A stretch of DNA of 64,000 bases from Magnetococcales bacterium (GTDB lineage: Bacteria > Pseudomonadota > Magnetococcia > Magnetococcales > JADFZT01). Location of the stretch: NCBI GenBank assembly GCA_015232395.1, contig JADFZT010000011.1, forward strand, positions 1-64,000, read 5' to 3'. A model generated the notes under the pieces. It did not search any database, was not told the DNA's origin, and saw nothing but the letters and a program-made list of their open reading frames with translations. Shown here piece after piece: positions 27,454 through 36,737 of the stretch; positions within the stretch are counted from its first letter, which is position 1, and the number at the start of each line of letters is the position of its first letter. Position numbers and translations under genes: made by a program.

Positions 27454-28724
27454 GGAGCCGGGTCCAGGGGGATAGGCAGATGGAAGGTAACCCCCGGACG
27501 TTGCAGGCGCTGGACGATGGGCTGGGCCAGGTGGGGAGAGAAGGCCATGAATACCGCGCTGCCCTCGGGAATCCGGTCCGGGGGAAGGATGGGGCGGCCC
27601 AGGTGGGTACGGCCCCATTGATGGGGATCCTCATCCACAAAAAAGGGCGCTTGGCTGCCCCCTTCCTGAAAGAGCCAGGTGGCGGCGATGGAGGTGCCGA
27701 AAATGGCGGGTGCCTGGTCGGCGGTTCCCAGTTTTTTCAGGGCACGGGCACTCTCCTGAAGCCAGGTGAGTCGTGCTTGGAGATCCTGCTTTATCCCGGC
27801 TAACTCGATGCTGGATGGGGTCGGGGGAGGGGGGGCGTTGTTGTCGCAGCCGGAATCGCCGACACGCGGGCTGTTACGGAGGCCATTACGGTGGCCGATG
27901 CCGGGCTTTTTGCCGCCACGCTTGGCCGTCCAGTTGGGCGTGCGCACCTCCGCCCGTTTTCGAGGGCGCGCCACCACCGAAAGCTCCTTGGAGACCCAAT
28001 CCCGGGTGACATGAAAACATTGAAACCCGGCGCGGCGTAAAATCCACACCAGGGTGGCCGGGGTAAAATGGCTGCAATGATCCGCCACCAACAGATCAAA
28101 GGGGCTCTCCTGCCAGTAGGGCACCTGAATGAGCACCAGGCCATCAGCGGTGAGCTTGGTGGTGATGCGCTTTAAAAAGGTGACCGGGTCGGGCAGATGC
28201 TCGAAAAGGTGGACCAGGGTGATGAGGTCGAAGCGTCCCGGGAGCTGATAGGGCTCCGGGGTGACGAAGAGCTTGGCACCCGGTATCGCCTCAACGCTTT
28301 TTTGATGGCGTCCGCTCCATTCGGTGCCGTGGAGTTCCCAGTCCGGTTTGCGGCTGGAGAGGGTTTTGAGCAGGGCACCGTTGCCACAGCCGATATCGAG
28401 GAGTCGTCCCTTTTCCGGCAGACCGAACATGCCGCACAGCCCTTCCATGATGCGCTCCGAGCGGCTTTGGGAGCTGCCGGAGTCCTGAAAAATGGCCTGT
28501 TCGTGGCTGTCACTCTGGGCATAGATTTCATAGCCCTGGTAAATTTGGCGCACCTCTTTGTGCCACTTTTCATCGGGCCTTTTTTGCACGGTACCGCAGT
28601 TGGAGCAGAGATAGAGCCTTCCTCCCCGGCTCCAGGGGCGGCAGTCGGAGGTGACCTGATGAAAAGCGTGGGGATAGGCTGTGAGGGATTGTCCCTGGCA
28701 CACATGGCAGATGGGAGGGCTCAT
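27450..28724 (-). CDS. C-methyltransferase-like protein with N-terminal zinc site
   Basis: 424 residues. The N-terminus has CHVC and later CSNC, a zinc-binding pair seen in sugar C-methyltransferases. Motif I is LLDIGCGNGALLKTL, followed by LVHLFEHLPDPVTFLKRI and LIQVPYWQESPFDLLVADHCSHFTPATL. The C-terminal third has a second Rossmann-like region (APAIFGTSIAATWLF). That order (zinc, methyltransferase, C-terminal domain) is that of NDP-sugar C-methyltransferases such as TylC3-type enzymes. A Pro/Lys/Arg-rich insert near 255-305 separates the halves. Start and stop overlap the neighbours by 4 bases. Confidence 0.75.
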   Translation of the reverse strand: MSPPICHVCQGQSLTAYPHAFHQVTSDCRPWSRGGRLYLCSNCGTVQKRPDEKWHKEVRQIYQGYEIYAQSDSHEQAIFQDSGSSQSRSERIMEGLCGMFGLPEKGRLLDIGCGNGALLKTLSSRKPDWELHGTEWSGRHQKSVEAIPGAKLFVTPEPYQLPGRFDLITLVHLFEHLPDPVTFLKRITTKLTADGLVLIQVPYWQESPFDLLVADHCSHFTPATLVWILRRAGFQCFHVTRDWVSKELSVVARPRKRAEVRTPNWTAKRGGKKPGIGHRNGLRNSPRVGDSGCDNNAPPPPTPSSIELAGIKQDLQARLTWLQESARALKKLGTADQAPAIFGTSIAATWLFQEGGSQAPFFVDEDPHQWGRTHLGRPILPPDRIPEGSAVFMAFSPHLAQPIVQRLQRPGVTFHLPIPLDPAP

Positions 28725-30634
28725 GTCCGTTTGGCTCCGCTGTTGACCATATTGGAATAAAAATGCTTGAAGAGCAGCCCGCTGAGGCCAAAGCCGGTGG
28801 CTTCGGCTTTTTCGATAAATTCATCGTGGAGAACGTGATAACGGGGTAAAAAATCCCCATAGGCTCCGACAAAAAAATGCTGGGCCCGGCGGTGCAACTC
28901 CTCATCGGAACAGTCGGCTGAAATGCGATCAACAATCTCCCGAAAATAGCCGTCGTTGGCGCTGCCCAGCTCTTCCTTCAGAGTGGCATATTGCTCTTTC
29001 AGCTGGGCAAAATCATCTTTCAGGGCATGGAGGATATCGCTGTTCATGGGGTTGGTCATGCGGGCGATGAGGTTTTCCAGCTGAATCTGATAGGAATTTA
29101 ATTTCAGCGTCATGGGAAAACGTCCGAAGAGGCCGTCCCAATGGCGGGCTACCCGCTCGGCGGTGGGATCCTTGAAGGTATATTTGGGCAGCTGCCAATA
29201 GTGCTCCGGCTCCCGCACCCGCCCCTCTTCCCGGAGCACATGATACATTTTTGAATCCCGAATCAGCATCAGCACGTTGGAAAGATTGTTGGGATTGTCG
29301 GTGAGCCCCAGGGAGCGGACAAAATCGATGTTTTGGCGGATGGTCTCCAGGGTGGAGTTGGGGCCAAACATGATGAAGCCGATCATGACGAAAAAGCCGT
29401 CGATCCCCTGAAGCCGTTTGACCGTGCGCAGATTTTGTTCCAGGTTGGCCCGCTTTTCAAAGAACGCCAGCTCCTGATCCGATCCCGACTCGGCACCGAC
29501 GATGATGATGTCGATGCCCGCCTGCTTCCAGAGTTTCAATAACGCTTCATCCTCTTCTTCGAGCAGGGTGTCGCAGCGCATATAGATTTTGGCGGAGAGG
29601 GGGATCTGGCGCTGGATGATATCGGTGCAGATTTTTCGGGTGCGCTCCTTGCCCTTTTTGCCCGGATCCTCGAAGGAGGAGTCGGCAAAGTTGAAGATGC
29701 GGGCGTGATGGTTTTTGGAAAGATGTTCCAGCTCATCCACCACCTTGGTCGCAGAGCGGCCCCGCCAGAGTTTGCCCTTTTGCAGGCGGGTGTAAAAATT
29801 GACCGAGCAAAAGCTGCACCGGGCGATGCAGCCCCGGGAAGTGGAGATGCGCACACTCTCCATCAGCCCGCCATCCTTGGGATCCCGCTGGGCCTGACCC
29901 AAAAAATCCCGGGCGGGAAAAGGCAGGATATCGAGATCCGGAATCAAGGGCCGGGGAGGGTTGTGGACAATGGTGCCGTCGGGTTTCCGCCAGACCAGTC
30001 CCGCGATGGCGGCAAAATCGATGGCTTGGGGGGAGCGCTCCGGCACTATCGGGATCGCTGTCGAAGCAGAATCGGCTGAGGGATTTTTTTGTTGGTGCAG
30101 GGCCTGCATCAACAGGCGCACCGTCTCTTCCCCTTCCCCCACCACGATGCAGTCGAAGAGGGGTTCGCTTGCCAGGATCGATTCGGATTGGGCCGCGAGA
30201 AAAGGCCCCCCCAGCACGATCAACGCCTGGGGCCGCCGGGCTTTGATTCCCTCAGCCACCGCCCGCACACTGAGATAGTTGACCATGTTGAGCTGAAAGC
30301 CGTAGAGATCCGCTTCCACTTCGATGGCCGCTTCCAGCTCCTCCGGCTTGCCGTCGGGCTGGCACTGGTGGATCGTGACGGGAAAATTTTGCTCCCGCAG
30401 ATAGGCGGCAATAGCCCCCACCCCCATGGGAATTTCCTGATCGAACTGGCTGTCACCCTGCATCACCACGTTGATCATCGCCAGTGTCGGCAGTGCCCCT
30501 CCCGATTGGGTTTGGGGGCTTTGGGAGGCAGCCGTACCATCCCCCACCAGAGAGAGCCTGCTGCCCTTGGATGGGGGGGGGTGCCCGGTGTGGGCTGCCG
30601 GATGGATTTTGGTTTTGAGGATGGGAGTCGCCAT
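28721..30634 (-). CDS. B12-binding-domain radical SAM protein
   Basis: 637 residues. A low-complexity N-terminal 50 residues is followed by a cobalamin-binding-like domain (VVMQGDSQFDQEIPMGVGAIAAYLRE, ALIVLGGPFLAAQSE, CIVVGEGEETVRLL). The radical SAM core has SRGCIARCSFCSVNFYTR with the CxxxCxxC ligands and SGSDQELAFFEKRANLEQN. The long C-terminus is helical. B12 radical SAM enzymes often methylate unreactive carbons or rearrange rings. It is 9 bases downstream of the glycosyltransferase gene and overlaps the next methyltransferase. The substrate is unknown. Confidence 0.85.
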   Translation of the reverse strand: MATPILKTKIHPAAHTGHPPPSKGSRLSLVGDGTAASQSPQTQSGGALPTLAMINVVMQGDSQFDQEIPMGVGAIAAYLREQNFPVTIHQCQPDGKPEELEAAIEVEADLYGFQLNMVNYLSVRAVAEGIKARRPQALIVLGGPFLAAQSESILASEPLFDCIVVGEGEETVRLLMQALHQQKNPSADSASTAIPIVPERSPQAIDFAAIAGLVWRKPDGTIVHNPPRPLIPDLDILPFPARDFLGQAQRDPKDGGLMESVRISTSRGCIARCSFCSVNFYTRLQKGKLWRGRSATKVVDELEHLSKNHHARIFNFADSSFEDPGKKGKERTRKICTDIIQRQIPLSAKIYMRCDTLLEEEDEALLKLWKQAGIDIIIVGAESGSDQELAFFEKRANLEQNLRTVKRLQGIDGFFVMIGFIMFGPNSTLETIRQNIDFVRSLGLTDNPNNLSNVLMLIRDSKMYHVLREEGRVREPEHYWQLPKYTFKDPTAERVARHWDGLFGRFPMTLKLNSYQIQLENLIARMTNPMNSDILHALKDDFAQLKEQYATLKEELGSANDGYFREIVDRISADCSDEELHRRAQHFFVGAYGDFLPRYHVLHDEFIEKAEATGFGLSGLLFKHFYSNMVNSGAKRT

Positions 30635-30643
30635 GGACTGGTT

Positions 30644-32620
30644 TTACCCGTCGTTTATTTTCGAAACCATCGCCAAAATCCGTTCGGCGAAAAGATCGAA
30701 TGAGTGGTGTGGAGGGATATCCAGGGGGTTGCCTTCGGGAATGCGGGTGAGGCACTTTTTCAGCTCTTTCCGGGTGTTGAAAAAGAGACATTCATCGTCC
30801 CAGTTGGGGGGCTCGGTATAGGCTCTGGCATCGTAGACCACCGGAATCGCGCCACACGCCGCCACCTCCACCAGCCGCTGTGAGTTGACCAGACGGGGGT
30901 TGGCACACAGGGCGTAGCGGGCTTCGTTGTAGACTTTGGCCACCTCGGGTCCGTGGCTCAACTCCCCCTTGTAAAAGGGCAGGATTTCCGGGGTTTTTTG
31001 CCAGCTCCAGCCATACACCTCCACCTCATAACCCAACTCTGATCCCACCTGACACCACCAGACCACGGTGGTGGTGCGCAACACCTTGGAAAAGTGCCAT
31101 AAACGGACGGCTTCAAAGGAAAGGTCGAACCGTTCAGCTTCGCTCTTTAAAAATTCATCCGTGACCTCACCATTCTCTTCCAGCTTGTCATGGATCGCCC
31201 GTTCGATTCCTATATAGGTATGGGGGGCCTCATAGCCGGAGCCGACAAAGACAATTTTTTTGCGCCCTTCAAGGGGCTGGGTGAGGCGAAAATGATCGAG
31301 ATCCACACAAAAGCTTTGTCGGTGAATTTCCGGTGCCTGACAATCTTTCAGCATGTCGTCAAACTGGGGATAGGAGGAAAAAACGATATCCCGCTCCCGC
31401 CAGGGGAGAGGCTCCCGATTATAGATTTCCGGCATGGGATCCTGCCACCAGATCACGTTGAAGACATCCTCGTGGAGCATCTGGTTGTTCAGGTGATTGA
31501 TGCTGACCGTGATGTGGGGATTGAATTCAATCTGTGCCTTCAGAGCCTGGACGGCATCCAGAGCCTCCATATCGTTTTTTTCCAGGACCACATGGGTCTG
31601 GCACCCCAGCTTTTCGAACGCCTTGGCCAGATTTTTGGAGCTGAACTGCATGACGGTGGTCAGGCGGGAAGCGCGGAAATAGATTCGTAAGGGTTCATCC
31701 GGTTTAAACTCAGGACGGTTGCAGATGGATTCGTTGGCCAACACCTGGACTTTGCGTTTGCGGGTGACCTCGATGCCATCCAACTGCCAGGCGATACGGA
31801 TGGCCTGGCTGATGGCAGAGGCGTTTTCCAGATCAAAGGCGACCTCTTTGGGGATGCGTAGCCGGGTGTTCAAAAGAACAGGATACATGTCGTCGAAAGG
31901 GATGCTGACCAGGTTGGCCGGGTCATCCGCCAAGGCTTCCCCGGGGTGGTAACAGACTTGCAGTCCATCGACAGCCGTGGTGAGTTCTATCCGGTTTTGT
32001 TTCAGCGCCTCCCTGCGGGCCACCTGGGAATCAACGAAAAAAGTGTCTGACAGCGGTCGGGGATTTTCCGGCTGGCTGTTGTTGTAGTGATGGTAGAGCT
32101 GTTGATGCACCCCGGCAGAGGCTGGACACTCCAACCCGGCAAAACTGTTGGTAAGCCCCAAGTGCAGCACATCCCAGTTGAAACGGATTTTCAGCGCCTG
32201 CTGATAGGTGACCGCCGCCTGGGAATACTCCTTCTTGATCAGGTAGGCCATTCCCAGATTGCTCATCGCCTCGATATGTTCGGGATTGATCTTCAACACA
32301 TCCTTGTAGCGCGCCATGGCGGCATCCACCTGCTCCCGAGCCAGAAGGGTGTTGCCCAGGCTGTTGAGATAGGTGGTATTTTGGGGTTCCTGAAGGATGG
32401 CGCGGCTGATGAGGTTCAGGGCCTTGGCATAATCTTCCTGCTTGTGGGCCACCAATCCCAGGAGATAGAGGAGCAGGGAGTTGTTGGGCTGTTGCTCCAG
32501 GAGCTGTAGATAGATCTCCTTGGCCTGATCATACGCCTCGGCCTTGTGGCACTGGGTGGCCCGGATGAGTTCCTCCTGGTAGTGGCGCTGGGCTGCGGAC
32601 ATGGACTCGTCTTCCTTCAT
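30644..32620 (-). CDS. TPR protein with CgeB-like glycosyltransferase domain
   Basis: 658 residues. Residues about 10-165 are TPR repeats (QAKEIYLQLLEQQPNNSLLLYLLGLVA; NTTYLNSLGNTLLAREQVDAAMARYKDVLKINPEHIEAMSNLGMAYL). The C-terminal half is a CgeB/YkvP-like glycosyltransferase: LRIYFRASRLTTVMQFSSKNLAKAF, FNVIWWQDPMPE, then RLVEVAACGAIPVVYDARAY near the end. TPRs may hold the acceptor protein or carrier. An alternative start at 32602 has a better ribosome site (GAAGGAAG). Confidence 0.83.
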   Translation of the reverse strand: MKEDESMSAAQRHYQEELIRATQCHKAEAYDQAKEIYLQLLEQQPNNSLLLYLLGLVAHKQEDYAKALNLISRAILQEPQNTTYLNSLGNTLLAREQVDAAMARYKDVLKINPEHIEAMSNLGMAYLIKKEYSQAAVTYQQALKIRFNWDVLHLGLTNSFAGLECPASAGVHQQLYHHYNNSQPENPRPLSDTFFVDSQVARREALKQNRIELTTAVDGLQVCYHPGEALADDPANLVSIPFDDMYPVLLNTRLRIPKEVAFDLENASAISQAIRIAWQLDGIEVTRKRKVQVLANESICNRPEFKPDEPLRIYFRASRLTTVMQFSSKNLAKAFEKLGCQTHVVLEKNDMEALDAVQALKAQIEFNPHITVSINHLNNQMLHEDVFNVIWWQDPMPEIYNREPLPWRERDIVFSSYPQFDDMLKDCQAPEIHRQSFCVDLDHFRLTQPLEGRKKIVFVGSGYEAPHTYIGIERAIHDKLEENGEVTDEFLKSEAERFDLSFEAVRLWHFSKVLRTTTVVWWCQVGSELGYEVEVYGWSWQKTPEILPFYKGELSHGPEVAKVYNEARYALCANPRLVNSQRLVEVAACGAIPVVYDARAYTEPPNWDDECLFFNTRKELKKCLTRIPEGNPLDIPPHHSFDLFAERILAMVSKINDG

Positions 32621-32689
32621 GGGGCGCTTCTTGTCTGGATATGGGGCATGGCGGTGGATTGTCAGCTCTCAACCATCAGCTTTCAGACG

Positions 32690-33571
32690 TCAGGCTGCCT
32701 GTTGCAACTCATTCAAAATGGGATAGTCGAACCGTTCAGCCACCTCTGCCATTTTGGGCATGATTTTCAGGCAGAAGAGGAACATCATCTGATGGTTGTC
32801 CGGCCAGGTGAGAAAGGTGGAGCGGGGATCCTTGGGGGCTTTTTTCCGGCGGTGGGCATTGATCTTTCCCTGGGAAAAGACCGATTCCAGATAACCATCG
32901 TCACAGGGCAGAGCCCCTTGGGTCATGGTGCTGAAAAGCTGCCCAAAAGTGCCGGGATCCCGGGTAAAATCCTCCATGCGGAAGATATGATCCTTTTCGA
33001 GGGTGAGCATGTGAATATCGTTGGCCATGGTTTCCAGAGCCACCCACAAGAAGGTCATGTCGTCGATAAAGGCCTTGATATCGCCAGTGCCGTTCAACGG
33101 GGCGATAAATTTGGCCTCCATGAAGCGATCGACAATGGATTTATAGCGTTTGGCATAGTGAAAAAAGAACTCCACCAGCGCCATGCATTCAGTGCCGGAG
33201 GCGGTGTGGGCCGCCTTGTCCAGGTGGTGGGTGGTGAGTGAGGTGACCCGCATGATGGGATCCCGGGCAATCATGCCGAAGCGACCCTGACGGGCGTTGG
33301 CGGCCTGTTGCATGGAGAGGCCGTGATAGCCGTGAACCGCCCCGGCAAAATGGTCATCCCCCCCCAAAGAGGCCAGATCTTCGGCAAATTGTGCAGGGGT
33401 TCTTTCAGTGGAGCCGGGATTGGATTGGGGCTCATGCTCCTGGGATGCGGGAATCTGGGGCCAGAAGCGGCCGCCATGAAAGCAGGTGACGTTGGGGTGG
33501 AGATCCAGTGAGCGGGCCAGCCAAGCGGTGGCAGAGCCTCCCCAGGAGGAGAGATAAAATATTTTCGACAT
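32690..33571 (-). CDS. Sulfotransferase-like protein
   Basis: 293 residues from ATG 33571 (GAAGGTAG ahead). The opening KIFYLSSWGGSATAWLARSL resembles the 5'-phosphosulfate loop of PAPS sulfotransferases, and MIARDPIMRVTSL resembles the 3'-phosphate-binding strand. FRMEDFTRDPGTFGQLF is the usual late block. The spacing is typical, but overall similarity is low, so I call it sulfotransferase-like. It would sulfate a hydroxyl of the cluster's glycan. No PAPS synthesis genes are near. Confidence 0.65.
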   Translation of the reverse strand: MSKIFYLSSWGGSATAWLARSLDLHPNVTCFHGGRFWPQIPASQEHEPQSNPGSTERTPAQFAEDLASLGGDDHFAGAVHGYHGLSMQQAANARQGRFGMIARDPIMRVTSLTTHHLDKAAHTASGTECMALVEFFFHYAKRYKSIVDRFMEAKFIAPLNGTGDIKAFIDDMTFLWVALETMANDIHMLTLEKDHIFRMEDFTRDPGTFGQLFSTMTQGALPCDDGYLESVFSQGKINAHRRKKAPKDPRSTFLTWPDNHQMMFLFCLKIMPKMAEVAERFDYPILNELQQAA

Positions 33572-33891
33572 GTCTACCTTCTTTCGTTGCACATCCCGTT
33601 GGGTGTGATCCCAAGTCCACTATAGGGTCAAATTGGGGCGTATCCGGATCCGGAGGATCCAGGGGATCCAGAAATAGGATGCAATTTTCCTGCCGTTGTT
33701 TGGGAGGGCTTGGCACTGGCCTGGGAGAGGAGCGGGAGTGAGGTTGGGGGTGGGGGAAAGGGGGCGTGGTATCGCTGTTTTTCCGGAACTGGCTGGGGAT
33801 ATATCCCCGTGTGGGAAAATAGCCGGATCCCAGGGTCAGGCCCTGGAGCGGGCGTAACCGGGGGGGGATTTTTTTGCCTCTGTCCCCCAGA
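33572..33891. other. 320-base gap with GGATCC repeats
   Basis: The largest gap in the minus-strand sugar cluster. It shows a short cluster of GGATCC-containing repeats near 33,645-33,670 (GGATCCGGAGGATCCAGGGG) and no convincing frame. It must carry any separate promoter for the sulfotransferase and genes after it. Confidence 0.5.
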
Positions 33892-34956
33892 TCAGACGAA
33901 GACGCCGTGGTCGGGATCAATCGCCAGATAGTCGAGGATGGCGAGATTTTTGGTGTGGGAAACACAGTGGTGGGGGCAGCTTTGGGAGGGGTCGAAGGTG
34001 AGGAGACGCTGGCGGTTTTCTTCGGAAAACCAATAATCCTTGAAAGAGCGCTCCCGGATGGAACCTAACAGCCCGCTGGTGGTATAGGCCTTGTCCTGAC
34101 AGGTGTAGACATTTTGATCCGCCCCGATCACGGTGAGAAATTGTAAAAAGGGGCAGCGGGTATAGTGCTTGTCGAACCGTTCCTCCAGCTCGTGGACATG
34201 GTTGATGAGCTGGAAGCGATCATCGGTGAGGGCTTGGGCTCGCTGGATTTCAGCTTGAACAGCTGGAGCGATCTCCTGATGGTAGCGGTTGTTTTCGCCG
34301 CCACTGTTGGCCACCACCACGCCTGAGAGTTTGACATGGCTGGCCCCTGCTTCTTTGAATTGGGTACATGCTTCCAGCAGATGGGGATGATTTTCCCGGG
34401 TGACGATAAAGCTGACCCCCAACACGCAGTCGCTCTGCTGTTTGGCAAAGGCGGTCATGTTATCCAAGAGATCCGTGAAAGGTTTGCCCTGGATACCCCT
34501 CGCTTTGCGGTAGCTCTCATCATCCCAGCCATCCACTGAGATACGCACCCAGGTGGCGTGGCTTGCCAGGGCTTGGGCCACCCGGCCCTTGAGGTTGGAG
34601 CCGTTGGTGATGGCTGCGACCCCCACACCCCCCTCTGCCAGACGGGTGATGATTTCAGGCAGGGGTTTATAGAGCAGAGGCTCCCCGCCACCGGTAAAGG
34701 TGACCGCCTTGACCCCCATGGCCACCAGGTCGTCGGCAATCTCGTGCATTTTGTCCTCGGGGATGGCGTCCTCCTCCACCATCTTCTCACCCAGATTCAG
34801 GTGGCTCACCTTGTAGCAGCAATACCAGCAGTCGTGGTTGCAGCGGTTGGTGGGCTTGATGCGGATGTGCACGGGTGCGGCCACGGTACCTTTTTCGAGG
34901 GCCTGCAATCGATCCCCAAAGCGCAAAAATTTAAGAGAGCTGTAGAGCACGCTCAT
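33892..34956 (-). CDS. Radical SAM/SPASM enzyme
   Basis: 354 residues. RIKPTNRCNHDCWYCCYK carries the cluster Cys C39, C43 and C46. FTGGGEPLLYKPL and WVRISVDGWDDESYRKARG are standard barrel motifs. The C-terminal half keeps a SPASM-like set of Cys (CPFLQFLTVIGADQNVYTCQDKAY ... SCPHHCVSHTKN). It is 5 bases after the transketolase C-subunit gene, so it is co-translated with the ThDP enzyme. The substrate is unknown; the context is sugar modification. Confidence 0.85.
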   Translation of the reverse strand: MSVLYSSLKFLRFGDRLQALEKGTVAAPVHIRIKPTNRCNHDCWYCCYKVSHLNLGEKMVEEDAIPEDKMHEIADDLVAMGVKAVTFTGGGEPLLYKPLPEIITRLAEGGVGVAAITNGSNLKGRVAQALASHATWVRISVDGWDDESYRKARGIQGKPFTDLLDNMTAFAKQQSDCVLGVSFIVTRENHPHLLEACTQFKEAGASHVKLSGVVVANSGGENNRYHQEIAPAVQAEIQRAQALTDDRFQLINHVHELEERFDKHYTRCPFLQFLTVIGADQNVYTCQDKAYTTSGLLGSIRERSFKDYWFSEENRQRLLTFDPSQSCPHHCVSHTKNLAILDYLAIDPDHGVFV

Positions 34957-34961
34957 GGCAT

Positions 34962-35888
34962 CTACTCCGGCATGGAGAGGCGGATCCGTTGGGCCATCGC
35001 TTCGGGGGTGAGATCCAGCGCCTGAAGTTGGGCATTTTGGGAGCCGTAGGTTTCGGTAAAGGCGTCGGGGAGGGCAAAGCGCAAAATCGGTGGATGGTTG
35101 GCGCGCATGCCGTGATTGATGGCATCGGTGACCGCCGAGCCCAATCCCCCGATGCGGGAGTGCTCCTCCAGGGTGACCACCATTTTGGCTTGGGCGGTGA
35201 GAAAGAGAACCGCCGTCTTATCCAGGGGCTTGACCGTGTGGAGATTCAACACCGAGCAGACAATCCCTTCCTCAGCCAAAATATCCGCCACCTGGAGCGC
35301 CCGATGCACCATCACTCCACACGCCATGAGAGCCACCTGGCCCCACTGACGCAGGAGGGTGCCCTGACCGATGACACATGGATCCTCGGGACGGGAGACG
35401 ATGGGATCGTTGCCCTTAGCAAGCCGGATATAGATCGGTCCGGGCCAATCGAGGGTTTGTGTCATGAGCCGGGCCATCTCATGGGCATCTGCCGGGGCCA
35501 GCACCGTCATGTTGGGCAGTGCCCGCATCAGGGCCATATCCTCAATGGCGATGTGGGTCGGTCCCAGGGGGGCATAGACCAGGCCGCCGCCGTTACCGAT
35601 CAGTCGCACCGGCAGGTTGTGCAGGCAGAGGTCGATGGCGACTTGCTCGTAGCAGCGGCGGGTGAGAAAGGTGGCGATGGTGTTGACGTAGGGAATAAAC
35701 CCCTCCATGGCGAGTCCGGCAGCCATGCCGATGACATTCTGTTCGCTTACCCCCTCCATGAAAAACCGCTCCGGAAATTCGGCCTTGAAAGCATCCAGGG
35801 TACCCGCCCCCAGATCCGAGCCGATGAAGAGCACCCGGGGATCCTGCTTGGCCAGGGTGTGAACCGCATTGAGACAGGTTTTGCGCAT
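34962..35888 (-). CDS. Transketolase-like C-terminal subunit
   Basis: 308 residues. Pyrimidine-binding and C-terminal domains of the transketolase/DXS superfamily: FFMEGVSEQNVIGMAAGLAMEGFIPYVNTIATFLTRRCYEQV contains the conserved Glu for cofactor activation, then LPVRLIGNGGGLVYAPLGPTHIAIEDMALMRALPNM. The C-terminal domain follows (CGVMVHRALQVADIL, VVTLEEHSRIGGLGSAV). It works only with the N-subunit encoded 3 bases upstream. Split transketolases outside central metabolism commonly act on special sugars. Confidence 0.9.
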   Translation of the reverse strand: MRKTCLNAVHTLAKQDPRVLFIGSDLGAGTLDAFKAEFPERFFMEGVSEQNVIGMAAGLAMEGFIPYVNTIATFLTRRCYEQVAIDLCLHNLPVRLIGNGGGLVYAPLGPTHIAIEDMALMRALPNMTVLAPADAHEMARLMTQTLDWPGPIYIRLAKGNDPIVSRPEDPCVIGQGTLLRQWGQVALMACGVMVHRALQVADILAEEGIVCSVLNLHTVKPLDKTAVLFLTAQAKMVVTLEEHSRIGGLGSAVTDAINHGMRANHPPILRFALPDAFTETYGSQNAQLQALDLTPEAMAQRIRLSMPE

Positions 35889-35891
35889 GGA

Positions 35892-36737
35892 TCAAGCTCC
35901 CTCCAGGCTATCGTAGAGGCTCTGGATGGCGGTAGCGTCGAGATAGGATTTATGGTGCCAGGTGGGGTTGTTTTCAGCGATGGCGAGCCCCTTGCCCTTG
36001 ACCGTATGACAGATCAGCGCCGAGGGTTTGCCGGGGGTGAAGGGTAGCTCTGAAAGGGTTGATTTCAGCGCTTCCACATCGTGGCCATCCACCTCCCGGG
36101 TTTCAAAGCCGAAGGCCCGCCATTTGTCGGCCAGAGGCTCCAGATCCATCACCTCCCGGGTGGGGCCGTAGGATTGCAGTTTGTTATAGTCGATGAGGGC
36201 GGTGAGGTTTTCAAGCCGATGCTTGGCGGCACTCATCGCCCCCTCCCACACCGCCCCTTCGTTGATCTCCCCATCCCCCAACACCACCACCACCCGGTTG
36301 GATTTTTGTTTCAGACGCTGGGCGAGGGCGAGGCCGATACCGATGGCGAGGCCATGACCCAGCGCCCCGGTGGAGGCCTCCACCCCGGGAATTTTTCCCC
36401 GCTCCGGATGGCCCCCCAGGAAAGAGTCGATCTTGCAGAAGCGCTCCAGCTCCTGGATATCAAAATAACCGTGATCCGCCAGCAGGGCGTAGAGACCCAG
36501 GCAGCCGTGGCCTTTGCTGAGCACCAAAAAATCCCGCCCACTCCAGTCGGGTTCATCGGGCTTGTGGTGGAGGATATCGTCGTAGAGCACCCGGAGAATT
36601 TCGATCAAGGAGAGCGCTGAGCCGGGATGACCTCTGCCTCCCTTGTCCAAAGCGCTCACCACCAGCCGCCGCAGCTCTCGGGAGCGCGTGTCCAGTGGGG
36701 GTGTGGCGGTGGCGTTTACCGGCTGAGGATCAGTCAT
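35892..36737 (-). CDS. Transketolase-like N-terminal (ThDP-binding) subunit
   Basis: 281 residues. The pyrophosphate/Mg motif is seen as LGDGEINEGAVWEGAMSAAKHRLENLTALIDYNK. The SALDKGGRGHPGSALSLIEI opening and LSKGHGCLGLYALL are typical. This is the first half of a two-subunit transketolase; the partner follows by 3 bases. It overlaps the upstream kinase gene by 8 bases. A transfer of a two-carbon ketol unit to make or branch an unusual sugar is the likely reaction, inferred from context. Confidence 0.9.
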   Translation of the reverse strand: MTDPQPVNATATPPLDTRSRELRRLVVSALDKGGRGHPGSALSLIEILRVLYDDILHHKPDEPDWSGRDFLVLSKGHGCLGLYALLADHGYFDIQELERFCKIDSFLGGHPERGKIPGVEASTGALGHGLAIGIGLALAQRLKQKSNRVVVVLGDGEINEGAVWEGAMSAAKHRLENLTALIDYNKLQSYGPTREVMDLEPLADKWRAFGFETREVDGHDVEALKSTLSELPFTPGKPSALICHTVKGKGLAIAENNPTWHHKSYLDATAIQSLYDSLEGA

